Source: Burkholderiales bacterium (GTDB taxonomy: Bacteria > Pseudomonadota > Gammaproteobacteria > Burkholderiales > Burkholderiaceae_D). Taken from it: a stretch of DNA of 64,000 bases. Every line of letters starts with the position of its first letter. Positions within the stretch are counted from its first letter, which is position 1. The notes below the pieces were generated by a model. That model did not search any database and was not told where the DNA came from. It saw only the letters and a list, made by a program, of their open reading frames with translations. Below are positions 8,401-16,990 of the stretch, one piece after another. Both the position numbers and the translations under genes were made by a program. The stretch covers positions 26,775-90,774 of the forward strand of contig JACOUL010000020.1 in NCBI GenBank assembly GCA_016177875.1. The letters run 5' to 3'.

Positions 8401-9408
8401 ATGACTTCGGCCCATACCTTCAACGCGATCGTCGTTCGGCAAGACGAGAATAAACAACTCCACAGCAGCATCGAAACATTGACCGTCGACGATCTGCCTA
8501 AAGGCGACGTGCTGGTTAAGGTGATGTATTCCAGCCTCAATTTCAAGGACGCGGCGGCATTAGCCAACCGCTCCATCCTCAGGCAATTTCCGATTATTCC
8601 GGGCATCGATTTTGCCGGCGTGGTGGAACACTCGACCGATGCGCGTTATCAGCCCGGCGATGAAGTCGTGTTAACCGGATGGCAGGTCGGCGAATTGCAC
8701 TGGGGCGGCTTGTCCCAATACGCGCGCGTCAATGCCGACTGGCTGGTCAAGAAACCGAAAAAATTTTCCTTGCACGATTGCATGGCGATCGGGACGGCAG
8801 GATTAACCGCCATGCTGTGCGTATCGGCGCTCGAAGAACAAGGCTTGCGCCCCAATGAGAAGGAAGTGCTGGTGACGGGTGCCGTAGGTGGCGTCGGCAG
8901 CGTCGCCGTCGCGCTGCTTGCCCGCAAAGGGTATAAAGTTGCCGCCCTCACAGGCCGGCCTGAAGCGGACGCCTACCTCCATGAATTAGGCGCCACGTCC
9001 GTCGTGCCACGCGACGAGTTTTCAACGCCCAAGCGCCCCGGCCGCATGACGATGGATAAGGAAACCTTCTCGGGAGCGATCGATGTTGTCGGCGGTGCAG
9101 TGTTGTCGGCGGTGTTGCCGCGGATTGCCTATGGCGGTTCGGTTGCCGTCTGCGGCTTGGCCGGCGGCGCCGATCTGGACACGACCGTCTTCCCTTTCAT
9201 CCTGCGCGGCATACGCATGATAGGCATCGACTCCGTGCGTGCCCCTACCGAGCGGCGTCTTCAGGCGTGGAACGCTCTGGCCGAGCTCGTTACCGCAGAC
9301 GATTTGAAAAAAATGTATACCGACATCACCCTCGATCAAGTGTTCGATACTTGCCCGCTTCTCTTGGCTGGAAAAGTGCAAGGCCGCTGCGTCGTTCGTC
9401 TTTGGTAG
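8401..9408 (+). CDS. acuI: MDR-type quinone oxidoreductase / acrylyl-CoA reductase (YhdH/AcuI family)
   Basis: A 335-residue medium-chain dehydrogenase without the zinc ligands of alcohol dehydrogenases. Seen: the N-terminal GroES-like fold with VMYSSLNFKDAAAL and FPIIPGIDFAG, and the nucleotide-binding VTGAVGGVGSVAVALLA (around residues 159-175). These are the hallmarks of the YhdH/AcuI group, which reduces acryloyl-CoA with NADPH. I took the ATG at 8401 because homology begins there and a GGAG lies just upstream (8390-8393); the frame is open further upstream but overlaps lysR. It is divergent from the LysR gene, which probably regulates it. The exact substrate is less certain than the family. 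Confidence 0.88.
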   Translation: MTSAHTFNAIVVRQDENKQLHSSIETLTVDDLPKGDVLVKVMYSSLNFKDAAALANRSILRQFPIIPGIDFAGVVEHSTDARYQPGDEVVLTGWQVGELHWGGLSQYARVNADWLVKKPKKFSLHDCMAIGTAGLTAMLCVSALEEQGLRPNEKEVLVTGAVGGVGSVAVALLARKGYKVAALTGRPEADAYLHELGATSVVPRDEFSTPKRPGRMTMDKETFSGAIDVVGGAVLSAVLPRIAYGGSVAVCGLAGGADLDTTVFPFILRGIRMIGIDSVRAPTERRLQAWNALAELVTADDLKKMYTDITLDQVFDTCPLLLAGKVQGRCVVRLW

Positions 9409-9485
9409 CGGATGTCCCTCGCGATGTCGCGCAGTTTGTCCTAAACAGCCGGCAATTGAAGCGATCGCCCGCTTTTACTCACTTC

Positions 9486-9962
9486 TTAAGTGGGCGCCTC
9501 ATAAGTCTCGGCAAGCGCATAAAGCACCTGAAGCTCTGCCGCCAACTCCGGCTGCGCCTCCAGCACATCGATCTGATACCGAACCAGGTGAAATTCACCT
9601 TCAGTCCTGATTTTTCCGCGTGCGAGAATTTTCTGTAGACGTTCGGCTTCTATCTGCAGGAAGCCTGGATACTCAGAAGAAATCGCGTCGTGCCACGCCT
9701 TTGCCACTGCCCACCGCCACTGCGCCTCCACTGCGCCGACCAAGGCTGGCATTTCCTTCAAGCCTTGCTCCAAACCTGAAGCGATTTGAGAAGAAGTCAC
9801 TTGCGGCTGCTTCGATTTAGTATGCTCGACGAAACGAGGCACGCCCGCCGCCACGCGATATAGCTCTTGCGCTTTCGGATCGGGGATGGCTGCGATTCCT
9901 TGCGCAAAGCGCTCGTACGCAGCGAGTATTTTTTGCGCTTTAGTTTTTACGGCATGCTCCAA
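9486..9962 (-). CDS. Hypothetical protein, mostly helical
   Basis: A 158-residue protein that I do not recognise. It appears soluble: no signal peptide or membrane segment. It is rich in Ala, Glu and Gln with long predicted helices (for example AQELYRVAAGVPRFVEHTK and ERLQKILARGKIRTE). It stands alone on the minus strand, convergent with acuI, with about 115 bases to the next gene. Codon use looks like that of its neighbours, which favours a real gene. No function is proposed. Confidence 0.6.
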   Translation of the reverse strand: MEHAVKTKAQKILAAYERFAQGIAAIPDPKAQELYRVAAGVPRFVEHTKSKQPQVTSSQIASGLEQGLKEMPALVGAVEAQWRWAVAKAWHDAISSEYPGFLQIEAERLQKILARGKIRTEGEFHLVRYQIDVLEAQPELAAELQVLYALAETYEAPT

Positions 9963-10078
9963 GAGTCAATTGCTTATACATCCGCATTGCATCCTTCCGC
10001 TGCGATGTCGACGCACAATACGTCTTCGCGAGCGCCAGTCCGGAAAGCGTTGTCTCGGTCTGATTGGGATGTTGAGAT

Positions 10079-10669
10079 TTAGCGCCTTGAAAAAACATCG
10101 ATATCGTTGGTTACGAAATGGTTGATGAGCGCGTCCATTCCTTCGGACTGACGCATTTGGTACTCGGCTTCGGTGATCGGAAATATCTGCAACAGCTTGA
10201 CCAAATCGACCGAAGTCCTGATTTCATTCCAGCCCGGATCGCCCAAAGAAGGATGAAACAAAATGCCTGTGCATGAGGGGAACGCGGGTATCGTCGGACA
10301 TGGAATGGTATGGAAGTAATCGAAGTAGGTATTGAGCGCAAACGGCGTAGCCGCAACGTTCGCCATGAACTTCACCGCCTCATTCAAATCGGCTTCTTCC
10401 AGCTGCCCCCTCACCCCAAATTGAAGTTCCGCGCGAATTTCGCTTTCAGGCATTTTGTCGACGCACATCCCGATCGTGCTAAACGTCGTCACATCGACAT
10501 CGGGCGTAGGTAACCAGACGAATATATCGATTGGATTGGGAACCTTGCTTTGGGAATCATTTCCATCAAATCGAACCGAAAAGCTGGGCTCGCCGAAATT
10601 ACGCAGGTATTCCGCATAAACTTCCTGAACGATTGGTGCAGCTTTTTCCATATGAGTTTTATCGATCAA
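10079..10669 (-). CDS. Suppressor-of-fused (SUFU) domain protein
   Basis: A 196-residue cytoplasmic protein whose layout fits the bacterial SUFU family: an acidic N-terminus, a beta-rich middle with IDIFVWLPTPD and TTIGM-like strands, an aromatic segment FALNTYFDYFHTIPCP, a loop LLFHPSLGDPGW-like (seen as ILFHPSLGDPG), and the ending LLQIFPITEAEYQMR. In bacteria such domains occur as antitoxins or accessory proteins of polymorphic toxin loci, but no toxin gene is next to it here. The start could be Met1 or Met7. The family call rests on my reading of the pattern, not a search. Confidence 0.65.
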   Translation of the reverse strand: MIDKTHMEKAAPIVQEVYAEYLRNFGEPSFSVRFDGNDSQSKVPNPIDIFVWLPTPDVDVTTFSTIGMCVDKMPESEIRAELQFGVRGQLEEADLNEAVKFMANVAATPFALNTYFDYFHTIPCPTIPAFPSCTGILFHPSLGDPGWNEIRTSVDLVKLLQIFPITEAEYQMRQSEGMDALINHFVTNDIDVFSRR

Positions 10670-10755
10670 GTTGACTGACGGTTGAATCCGGCCTCGGCGC
10701 GACGCGCTTATCCAACTGTCCGATTAGACATGGGTGCCGGCAATTTCTGCATTGC

Positions 10756-11034
10756 TCACTTGTCATTGTTGGATAACCCCATCACCACAACAATACCGAA
10801 TGCTCCCACCGAGACGGTTCGGTCATCGACAGTCGTGTACGAAAGCACGCCCAGGGAATGATATGTGGATACGAATGCCGCGAGTGCGCCGATACCGAGT
10901 ACGCCGGCAATTGGACTGCGCTCTGCAATTACTTCCTTGATCCGAACCCGATGCCGCTCGGGAGAGGGATTAAGCAGGAAGGCTGCAACCATGATAATGG
11001 CGACAACGACGATGAGCTTGAGAGGTTTGGACAT
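10756..11034 (-). CDS. Small membrane protein, hypothetical
   Basis: A 92-residue protein with an N-terminal hydrophobic stretch (KLIVVVAIIMVAAFLL, residues 6-21) and two further weaker hydrophobic segments (about 41-55 and 75-86). It is likely inserted in the inner membrane. I do not recognise a family. It lies between the SUFU gene and the Sel1 gene, all on the minus strand, with short gaps, so it may be transcribed with the Sel1 gene upstream of it. Confidence 0.55.
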   Translation of the reverse strand: MSKPLKLIVVVAIIMVAAFLLNPSPERHRVRIKEVIAERSPIAGVLGIGALAAFVSTYHSLGVLSYTTVDDRTVSVGAFGIVVVMGLSNNDK

Positions 11035-11101
11035 GATGGGGAATTTTCCGGATCACTTACGCAAGGAACAGAATGCTGCGCATTGAGAACGCCGCCCTGC
11101 C

Positions 11102-11791
11102 TTACTTTTCGGTTTTAGACGCTACTTTCGTCGGCGACCAGTCTTCCGCTTGCGCCTTACATTTTTCCAGAGATTCTTTTTCCATCGTGCGATTCATGCG
11201 CGCGATTTCGCGGCCTAGGATGGTAAGAAGAACATGATTTTGTTCGCCCACATATTTATTCGCGCGAAAATACCAGACACAGCTCAGCTGCGTATCGCGT
11301 TCCGTGACGTTGCCTTCACCATACATGACGCCGAGCTTGAACATCGCTTCCGGCGATCCTAATTCGGCTGCTTTAGCGTAGAGATCTAACGCCTTCTTAC
11401 TGTCCTTTTCGACACCCGATCCGGTTTCGTAAAGATAAGCCAGCGTGTGCGTGGCGAACGGCTGGTTCTGTGCGGCAGCCTTTTCATACCAGGGAAATGC
11501 TTCCTCGAACTTCCTTTCGCTCAAATAGGAAGTGGCGATGATCGTCTGCGATTCGGCGTCGCCTTGCTCGGCAGCAGAGCGATACCATTTGAGCGCTTCA
11601 TTTGGATCGCGCGGCGCCCCCTTGCCGGACCGATAAGCGCCGGCAATGCGAACTTGAGCTTGCACATCGCCCGCTTGCGCCTTGGATAATACATCTTGCA
11701 TTTCCGGCGTCAGTTTGGCATCTGCGTAGGCGGTGCCTAGAGAGAATAGCAGCAGTGCGAAAGATACAAATGAAAAGCGGAAGCGCGTCAT
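11102..11791 (-). CDS. Secreted Sel1-repeat (TPR-like) protein
   Basis: A 229-residue protein with a cleavable signal peptide (MTRFRFSFVSFALLLFSLG, then AYADA). It has about four Sel1 repeats of roughly 36 residues: AGAYRSGKGAPRDPNEALKW, ATSYLSERKFEEAFPWYEKA, LAYLYETGSGVEKDSKKAL and LGVMYGEGNVTERDTQLSC. Sel1 repeats are protein-binding superhelices; in the bacterial envelope they often act as scaffolds. No enzymatic domain is present. Role unknown beyond probable periplasmic protein interaction. Confidence 0.85.
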   Translation of the reverse strand: MTRFRFSFVSFALLLFSLGTAYADAKLTPEMQDVLSKAQAGDVQAQVRIAGAYRSGKGAPRDPNEALKWYRSAAEQGDAESQTIIATSYLSERKFEEAFPWYEKAAAQNQPFATHTLAYLYETGSGVEKDSKKALDLYAKAAELGSPEAMFKLGVMYGEGNVTERDTQLSCVWYFRANKYVGEQNHVLLTILGREIARMNRTMEKESLEKCKAQAEDWSPTKVASKTEK

Positions 11792-12068
11792 CAGTTCTCC
11801 CTAGCGTTGTGAGGTTTTGCCTGTCTCCGAATAATGAATATTACCAAAACCGGGCATTTTCGTAAGGGGGCTGAATGGCCGCTTTCTATAGTTCAACTTA
11901 TTCGACTCAACCCATTTCGGCCGCCGATGCCGGCTGCATTCCGCCCCATCTTGTCAGCCGGCGAATCGCCAATCCGGCTTCATCATGGCATTACCTCTTT
12001 GCATTATGATTAGAGGCTGATCTTGTGGAATAGCGCGTTTTTGACTGCATAAATTTTAAGGAAGGCAT

Positions 12069-12494
12069 ATGCCGATCTGGAAAAGAAATTTCAGCTTGGA
12101 AGAGCTGCAAAAGTGGAGCGCAAACACGGCGGCGGAATCGCTTGCCATTGAGTTCACTGCGATAGGCGACGATACGCTCACCGCGCGTATGCCGGTCGAT
12201 GCGCGCACGGTGCAACCGCTGGGTGTGCTTCATGGCGGCGCATCGGTGCTGCTCGCCGAAACCGTGGGCAGCTGCGCCGCCAATCTTTGCGTGGAAGGGA
12301 TGGCCTACTGCGTCGGTTTGGATATCAATGCCAATCATTTGCGCCCGGTGCGCGACGGCTGGGTGACGGCGACCGCCAAGCCATTTCATATCGGCCGTAC
12401 GACGCATGTATGGGAAATACAAATAGTCAACGATGCGGGCGACTTGGTTTGCATCTCGCGCATAACCATGGCAGTGGTCGACCGCAAGCAGTGA
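12069..12494 (+). CDS. menI: Hotdog-fold acyl-CoA thioesterase (MenI/YdiI type)
   Basis: A 141-residue hotdog thioesterase that reads closely like E. coli YdiI/MenI: IWKR at the N-terminus, then GDDTLTARMPVDARTVQPLG, LHGGASVLLAETVGS with the catalytic glutamate in LAE, and VGLDINANHLRPV. These enzymes hydrolyse aromatic and aliphatic acyl-CoA esters; in E. coli the physiological substrate is 1,4-dihydroxy-2-naphthoyl-CoA. No menaquinone genes are visible here, so the actual substrate may differ. The ATG at 12069 is preceded by AAGGA. It is convergent with the signalling gene at 12529. Confidence 0.87.
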   Translation: MPIWKRNFSLEELQKWSANTAAESLAIEFTAIGDDTLTARMPVDARTVQPLGVLHGGASVLLAETVGSCAANLCVEGMAYCVGLDINANHLRPVRDGWVTATAKPFHIGRTTHVWEIQIVNDAGDLVCISRITMAVVDRKQ

Positions 12495-12528
12495 TTTTCA
12501 ACCGCCATGCGGGCCGGCGATTCCGCTA

Positions 12529-15500
12529 TTACAGCTTGAAGTTGCGCATAAATACAGAAAATTCTACCGCGGGCAGCGGCTTGCTCAGCCAATAGCCCTG
12601 TATCTCGTCACAGCCCAAGGTGCGCAGGAACTCCAACTGCTGCTCCGATTCGACGCCCTCCGCAATCACGTCCAGATTCAGGCATCTCGCCAGGTTGATG
12701 ATGGCGGCAGTGATTGCCGCATCGTCGGCGTCGACACTGATGTCGCGCACGAAGGATTGATCGATTTTGAGTTTATCGATCGGCAAACGCTTCAAATAGG
12801 AGAGCGAACAATATCCCGTTCCGAAATCATCGATCGAAAGACTCACGCCGAGCTTCTTTAACGTCTGCAAGGTGGAAATGACGGATTGCACATCGCGCAT
12901 GACGATGCTTTCAGTCAATTCGAGCTCCAGATACTGCGGCTCCAACCCGGACACCTCCAATGCCGCTTCGACTTGATCCAGGAAATCCGGCAGAATGAAC
13001 TGAGGCGCCGAAATATTGACGGCAATCGGCACCGCCGGACCGCCTTCCAATTGAAGGCGGCGATTGACCATGCAAGCCTCGTTCAGCACCCACCTGCCGA
13101 TTTCGGCGATAAGCCCGCGATCTTCGGCAATCGGAATGAATTCACAGGGCGGCACCAGCCCTCTTTCCGGATGCTGCCAACGCACCAGCGCTTCCACGCC
13201 CACCAAGCGATTGTCCCGCAAGCGCATTTGAGGCTGGAAATGCAGCACCAGTTGACTCCTCTGCACCGCATAACGAAGGGCGCTTTCCATCGCCAGCAGC
13301 TGCGCCGAATGCCGGCTCATGGCTTCGGTGTAAAACTGAAAATTGTTACGGCCGCTCTGTTTGGCGTGATACATCGCGGCATCTGCATGCTTGGTCAGGC
13401 TATCCATATCGTCCGCATCTTGCGGCAACACGCTGATGCCGACACTGATGGTCACCGTCAATTCCTTGCCATTCAATTCGTAAGGCGCGGACATCGCCTC
13501 GATCAGCTTGGCCGCCACTGCGGCAGCATCGTCGGGCATATGCAAGTTAGGCAGCACGATGATGAATTCATCGCCGCCCTGACGCGCTACCGTATCGCCT
13601 TCGCGCACGTGCGCCTTCAGGCGTTGCGAAGCGAGCTTCAGCAATTCATCGCCCCAATGATGGCCTAGCGTATCGTTGATGGTCTTGAAGTGATCGAGAT
13701 CGAGGAACATGACCGCCATGCAATTGCCGGCGCGACGGGTCGACGTGATCGCCTGTTCCAAACGGTCTTGCAGCAGTATCCGATTGGGCAAATGCGTCAG
13801 CGCATCGAAGTGCGCAAGCTGTTCGATGCGCGCCTCGGATAATTTGCGCGCGGAGATGTCGGTGAAAATGCCGACGTAATGCGTCACGTGCCCTTGCTCG
13901 TCCAATACGTGATTGATGGTCAGCCACTCGGGATATACGGCGCCGTTCTTGCGCCTGTTCCACACTTCGCCCTGCCAAAAGCCTCCTGCTCGCAACGCCG
14001 TCCACATCTCTTGATAAAACTCGGCATCGTGCCGCCCCGAGGCCAGCAGATGCGGCGTTTTGCCCAGAGCTTCTTCGATGGCGTAACCTGTCACGCGCGA
14101 GAAGGCTGCGTTGACCATGACGATACGCTGGCCGCCATCCGTGATCATGATGCCTTCGCTACTGCTTTCCAGCACCTTGGCCGCCAGACGCAGCTGCTCC
14201 GTGCGCCTTCTTCGCTCGGTAACGTTGGCGCGCACGCCGATAATGCGCACGGGCTTTCCCTGGGAATCGCTCTCGATCGCCCTGGCACGCGCCAATATCC
14301 AGACATAAGAGCCGTCCTTACATTTGAGACGGAATTCCGACTCAAATCCGATCGCCGGATTTTCCTGGAAATGATCGAACGCGGCACGGCCGGCGGCACG
14401 GTCGTCGGGATGCATGTTGTCCAGCCATTGCTCGTAAGTGAGCGCGCGCGGCATTTCCTCGGGCATGAATCCGAGCATGCCGGCTGCGCGAGGCGAATAA
14501 AAAATCTGGCCGGTCGCCAAATTCCAGTCCACTAAACCGTCGCCGCCGCTTTCGAGCGCGAACTGCCAGCGCCGCTCGCTTTCCCGTAATGCCGAGGTCA
14601 TCGCGGTCGCGAGCCCGGCCGCCCTTTCCTTGAGGGCAAGCTGCGTCAGGAATACAAGAAACAGCAAGCTGCTGATCGCCAGTCCGCCGAATAATTCGAA
14701 TGCAAGCGCGCGCTGTTCACTACGATAATGCCGGTTCTTCTCGGGAAAATAACTATATGCTAGGCGCCATTTTTGCCCATGCAACTGCATAGTTTCTATC
14801 CTCTGAAATTGGGACGCGCGATCTGCATCGGGCAAACCGGGGATATTATCGAATACGAGCGCGCCGGCCTTCGGACGCTGGTCGTCGTACATTTGGATCC
14901 GTATATTCGGCTCAAGATCGCTCAATGCCGCGTGCATGAAGTCGCCTAGGCGAAACGCGCCTCCCACATACCCCTTCAATTCCGGCACGCCAGCGACGGG
15001 AAGCCCTTCGGCCCCGGCGAATACCGGCATGTACATAAGCACGCCGGGTTGCGAAACCTTCGTTTCTTCGGTGATCAATTCCAGGCTCTTCGTCATGCTG
15101 GGCTGCCCGGTATTGCGCGCACGCGCCATCGCCTCCCGCCGCGCCGCTTCGCTTGACATGTCAAAGCCAAGCGCGCGCAGATTTCTTTCGGAAAGCGGCT
15201 CGATAAACGTCACCGGGGTCACCTCATGATTGCCGCCGGAAGGAAAGACGCGGTAGCCCGAAAATCCGGTTGCGCGCATTTGCATGGCATGCCGGTCGAG
15301 ATCGTCCGCCCCGAGTCGGGGTGCCCAAAAAATCGCCTGCACTCCCGGATGGTTTTTTTCGATGTTCAATGCGTCTACGAATTGATGCCAATCCCGCTGC
15401 GTGAAGTTTGTCTTGACGGTTGCCAGCGCCGCGCCCGCGCGTAAGGCCACCTCGATCGCTGCCATGCGTTTTTCGATTGCATGATTGGCTTCGGCGACGC

Positions 15501-15720
15501 CGCGCCGGAAATCGAACTCGACCGTCTCGGCCATATGCAGATTCAACTGGCTCCAAACCAATATCGAGACAACCAATCCGAGGCCGAGCACCATCCACGC
15601 CCATAATGCGCGGCGGCCGAACAGGAACTTGGGTTCCCAAAACCCACGAGGTATGAAAAGGGACGCGCGTTTTAGCTGAAGGGGAGACATCGGCCGGACA
15701 AATGAAATAAAGGAACCCAA
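12529..15720 (-). CDS. CHASE-PAS-PAS-GGDEF-EAL membrane cyclic-di-GMP signalling protein
   Basis: A 1063-residue receptor. From N to C: a membrane helix near residues 38-58, a periplasmic CHASE-type sensor (about 80-300, with VQAIFWAPRL and FIEPLSERN), a second helix (about 335-355), two PAS/PAC domains (about 385-510 and 515-630), GGDEF (QGGDEFIIVL) and EAL (VEALVRW, then DDFGTGYCSLSYL). Both catalytic signatures are intact, so synthesis and breakdown of c-di-GMP are both possible. It is divergent from the GAF/MshEN protein at 15963, which may bind the same nucleotide. The CHASE ligand cannot be predicted. Confidence 0.94.
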   Translation of the reverse strand: MGSFISFVRPMSPLQLKRASLFIPRGFWEPKFLFGRRALWAWMVLGLGLVVSILVWSQLNLHMAETVEFDFRRGVAEANHAIEKRMAAIEVALRAGAALATVKTNFTQRDWHQFVDALNIEKNHPGVQAIFWAPRLGADDLDRHAMQMRATGFSGYRVFPSGGNHEVTPVTFIEPLSERNLRALGFDMSSEAARREAMARARNTGQPSMTKSLELITEETKVSQPGVLMYMPVFAGAEGLPVAGVPELKGYVGGAFRLGDFMHAALSDLEPNIRIQMYDDQRPKAGALVFDNIPGLPDADRASQFQRIETMQLHGQKWRLAYSYFPEKNRHYRSEQRALAFELFGGLAISSLLFLVFLTQLALKERAAGLATAMTSALRESERRWQFALESGGDGLVDWNLATGQIFYSPRAAGMLGFMPEEMPRALTYEQWLDNMHPDDRAAGRAAFDHFQENPAIGFESEFRLKCKDGSYVWILARARAIESDSQGKPVRIIGVRANVTERRRRTEQLRLAAKVLESSSEGIMITDGGQRIVMVNAAFSRVTGYAIEEALGKTPHLLASGRHDAEFYQEMWTALRAGGFWQGEVWNRRKNGAVYPEWLTINHVLDEQGHVTHYVGIFTDISARKLSEARIEQLAHFDALTHLPNRILLQDRLEQAITSTRRAGNCMAVMFLDLDHFKTINDTLGHHWGDELLKLASQRLKAHVREGDTVARQGGDEFIIVLPNLHMPDDAAAVAAKLIEAMSAPYELNGKELTVTISVGISVLPQDADDMDSLTKHADAAMYHAKQSGRNNFQFYTEAMSRHSAQLLAMESALRYAVQRSQLVLHFQPQMRLRDNRLVGVEALVRWQHPERGLVPPCEFIPIAEDRGLIAEIGRWVLNEACMVNRRLQLEGGPAVPIAVNISAPQFILPDFLDQVEAALEVSGLEPQYLELELTESIVMRDVQSVISTLQTLKKLGVSLSIDDFGTGYCSLSYLKRLPIDKLKIDQSFVRDISVDADDAAITAAIINLARCLNLDVIAEGVESEQQLEFLRTLGCDEIQGYWLSKPLPAVEFSVFMRNFKL

Positions 15721-15962
15721 GCAATATCATTCGAATTTTCGTCTTGATTGCGATAGATCAATTCTTTCCAGATCGCAAAGACAACTTATCACCGACACAC
15801 GCCATGTGGGTGAACCGGCACCATTCGGCAAGAAAAGTAGGCAATTTATTCATAACTCGCTTTTATGCCACATCCGGCTATGGATCGATTTTCAAACGCG
15901 CTCGGCCTATGCTAAAGTGCAACGACAATAACAATGCCAACATCTTGCGGGAGGTCGGAGAC

Positions 15963-16988
15963 ATGTTTGGGTTTTTTAAGAAAAAAGAAGAACAAGCGCC
16001 CGTCGATTTCCATAACACTGAATTGCGCCTGGAATTTTCCCAGCGCTTGCAAGCGGTGACCAACAAAATTCATGCCGCCGACAATTTGGACGAGCTGATG
16101 CTCGATATGTCGGAAGACATCTGCGGCCTGTTTAATTGCGACCGTCTAACCCTGTACGCGGTCAGCGGCGACAAGAAATGCATTTTCTCCAAGGTCAAGA
16201 CCGGTTTGAACATCAGCAAAGAGCTGATGCTGCCGATCGACGAGACCAGCGTTGCCGGTTACGTCGCACTGTCCGAGCGGACCATACGCATTCGCGACGT
16301 CTATGACGAAAAAGAACTGAAATCGATTTCCCATGAGCTGCAGTTCCGCAAAGAAGTAGATAGCCTCACCGGCTACCGCACCAAGCAAATGCTGACCGCT
16401 CCCATTATCAATCCGAGCAGTCAGACTGTGATGGGCGTACTGCAACTGCTGAATAATCGCAACGGCGAAGGCTTTGACGATATTGCCGAAGAGGGCTTGC
16501 AAGAACTATGTAAGACCATTGGCGTTGCGTTTGTCCAGCGTCTGAAGGCAGCGGCAAGGATGCGGTCCAAGTATGAACCCTTATTGATGGAGTCGATCAT
16601 TTCGACCGCCGAACTGGATCTTGCCATCAACTGGGCACGCCGTAAAAATGTCGATGTCGAAGAAGCCTTGGTCAGCGAATTCCAAGTCAAGCCGGAAGCC
16701 ATCGGCAAAGCTTTGGCCAAGTCCTATAATCTGCCTTATGAGCCCTTCATTGCAGGCCGCCAAAAGCCTGCGGAAGCAATCAGAAAAGTCGACCGCAAAT
16801 TTGTCGAACGCTACCAAAGCATTCCGATTGAAGAAAAAGGCCACGATATCGTCTTGATGACCACCGACCCGGAGATGGGGAATCGCATTCGCATGATTCG
16901 CGAAACCTTCCCCTATAACAATCTGTATTATCGCGTCACGACGCAACGCGAATTTCGGCAGACGGTGGATCAATTTTTCCCTGCCTGA
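15963..16988 (+). CDS. GAF domain protein with C-terminal MshEN (GspE N-terminal-like) domain
   Basis: 341 residues from the ATG at 15963, chosen because GGGAGGT lies just upstream; the frame is open further up but without a ribosome site. Residues about 20-200 form a GAF domain (ICGLFNCDRLTLYAVSGD, then MLTAPIINPSSQTVMGVLQL). Residues about 205-340 resemble the N-terminal domain of type II secretion or pilus ATPases (VEEALVSEFQVKPEAIGKAL, YNLPYEPF), some of which bind c-di-GMP. There is no ATPase domain. The neighbouring GGDEF-EAL gene suggests a c-di-GMP effector, but this is inference. Confidence 0.82.
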   Translation: MFGFFKKKEEQAPVDFHNTELRLEFSQRLQAVTNKIHAADNLDELMLDMSEDICGLFNCDRLTLYAVSGDKKCIFSKVKTGLNISKELMLPIDETSVAGYVALSERTIRIRDVYDEKELKSISHELQFRKEVDSLTGYRTKQMLTAPIINPSSQTVMGVLQLLNNRNGEGFDDIAEEGLQELCKTIGVAFVQRLKAAARMRSKYEPLLMESIISTAELDLAINWARRKNVDVEEALVSEFQVKPEAIGKALAKSYNLPYEPFIAGRQKPAEAIRKVDRKFVERYQSIPIEEKGHDIVLMTTDPEMGNRIRMIRETFPYNNLYYRVTTQREFRQTVDQFFPA

Positions 16989-16990
16989 CT

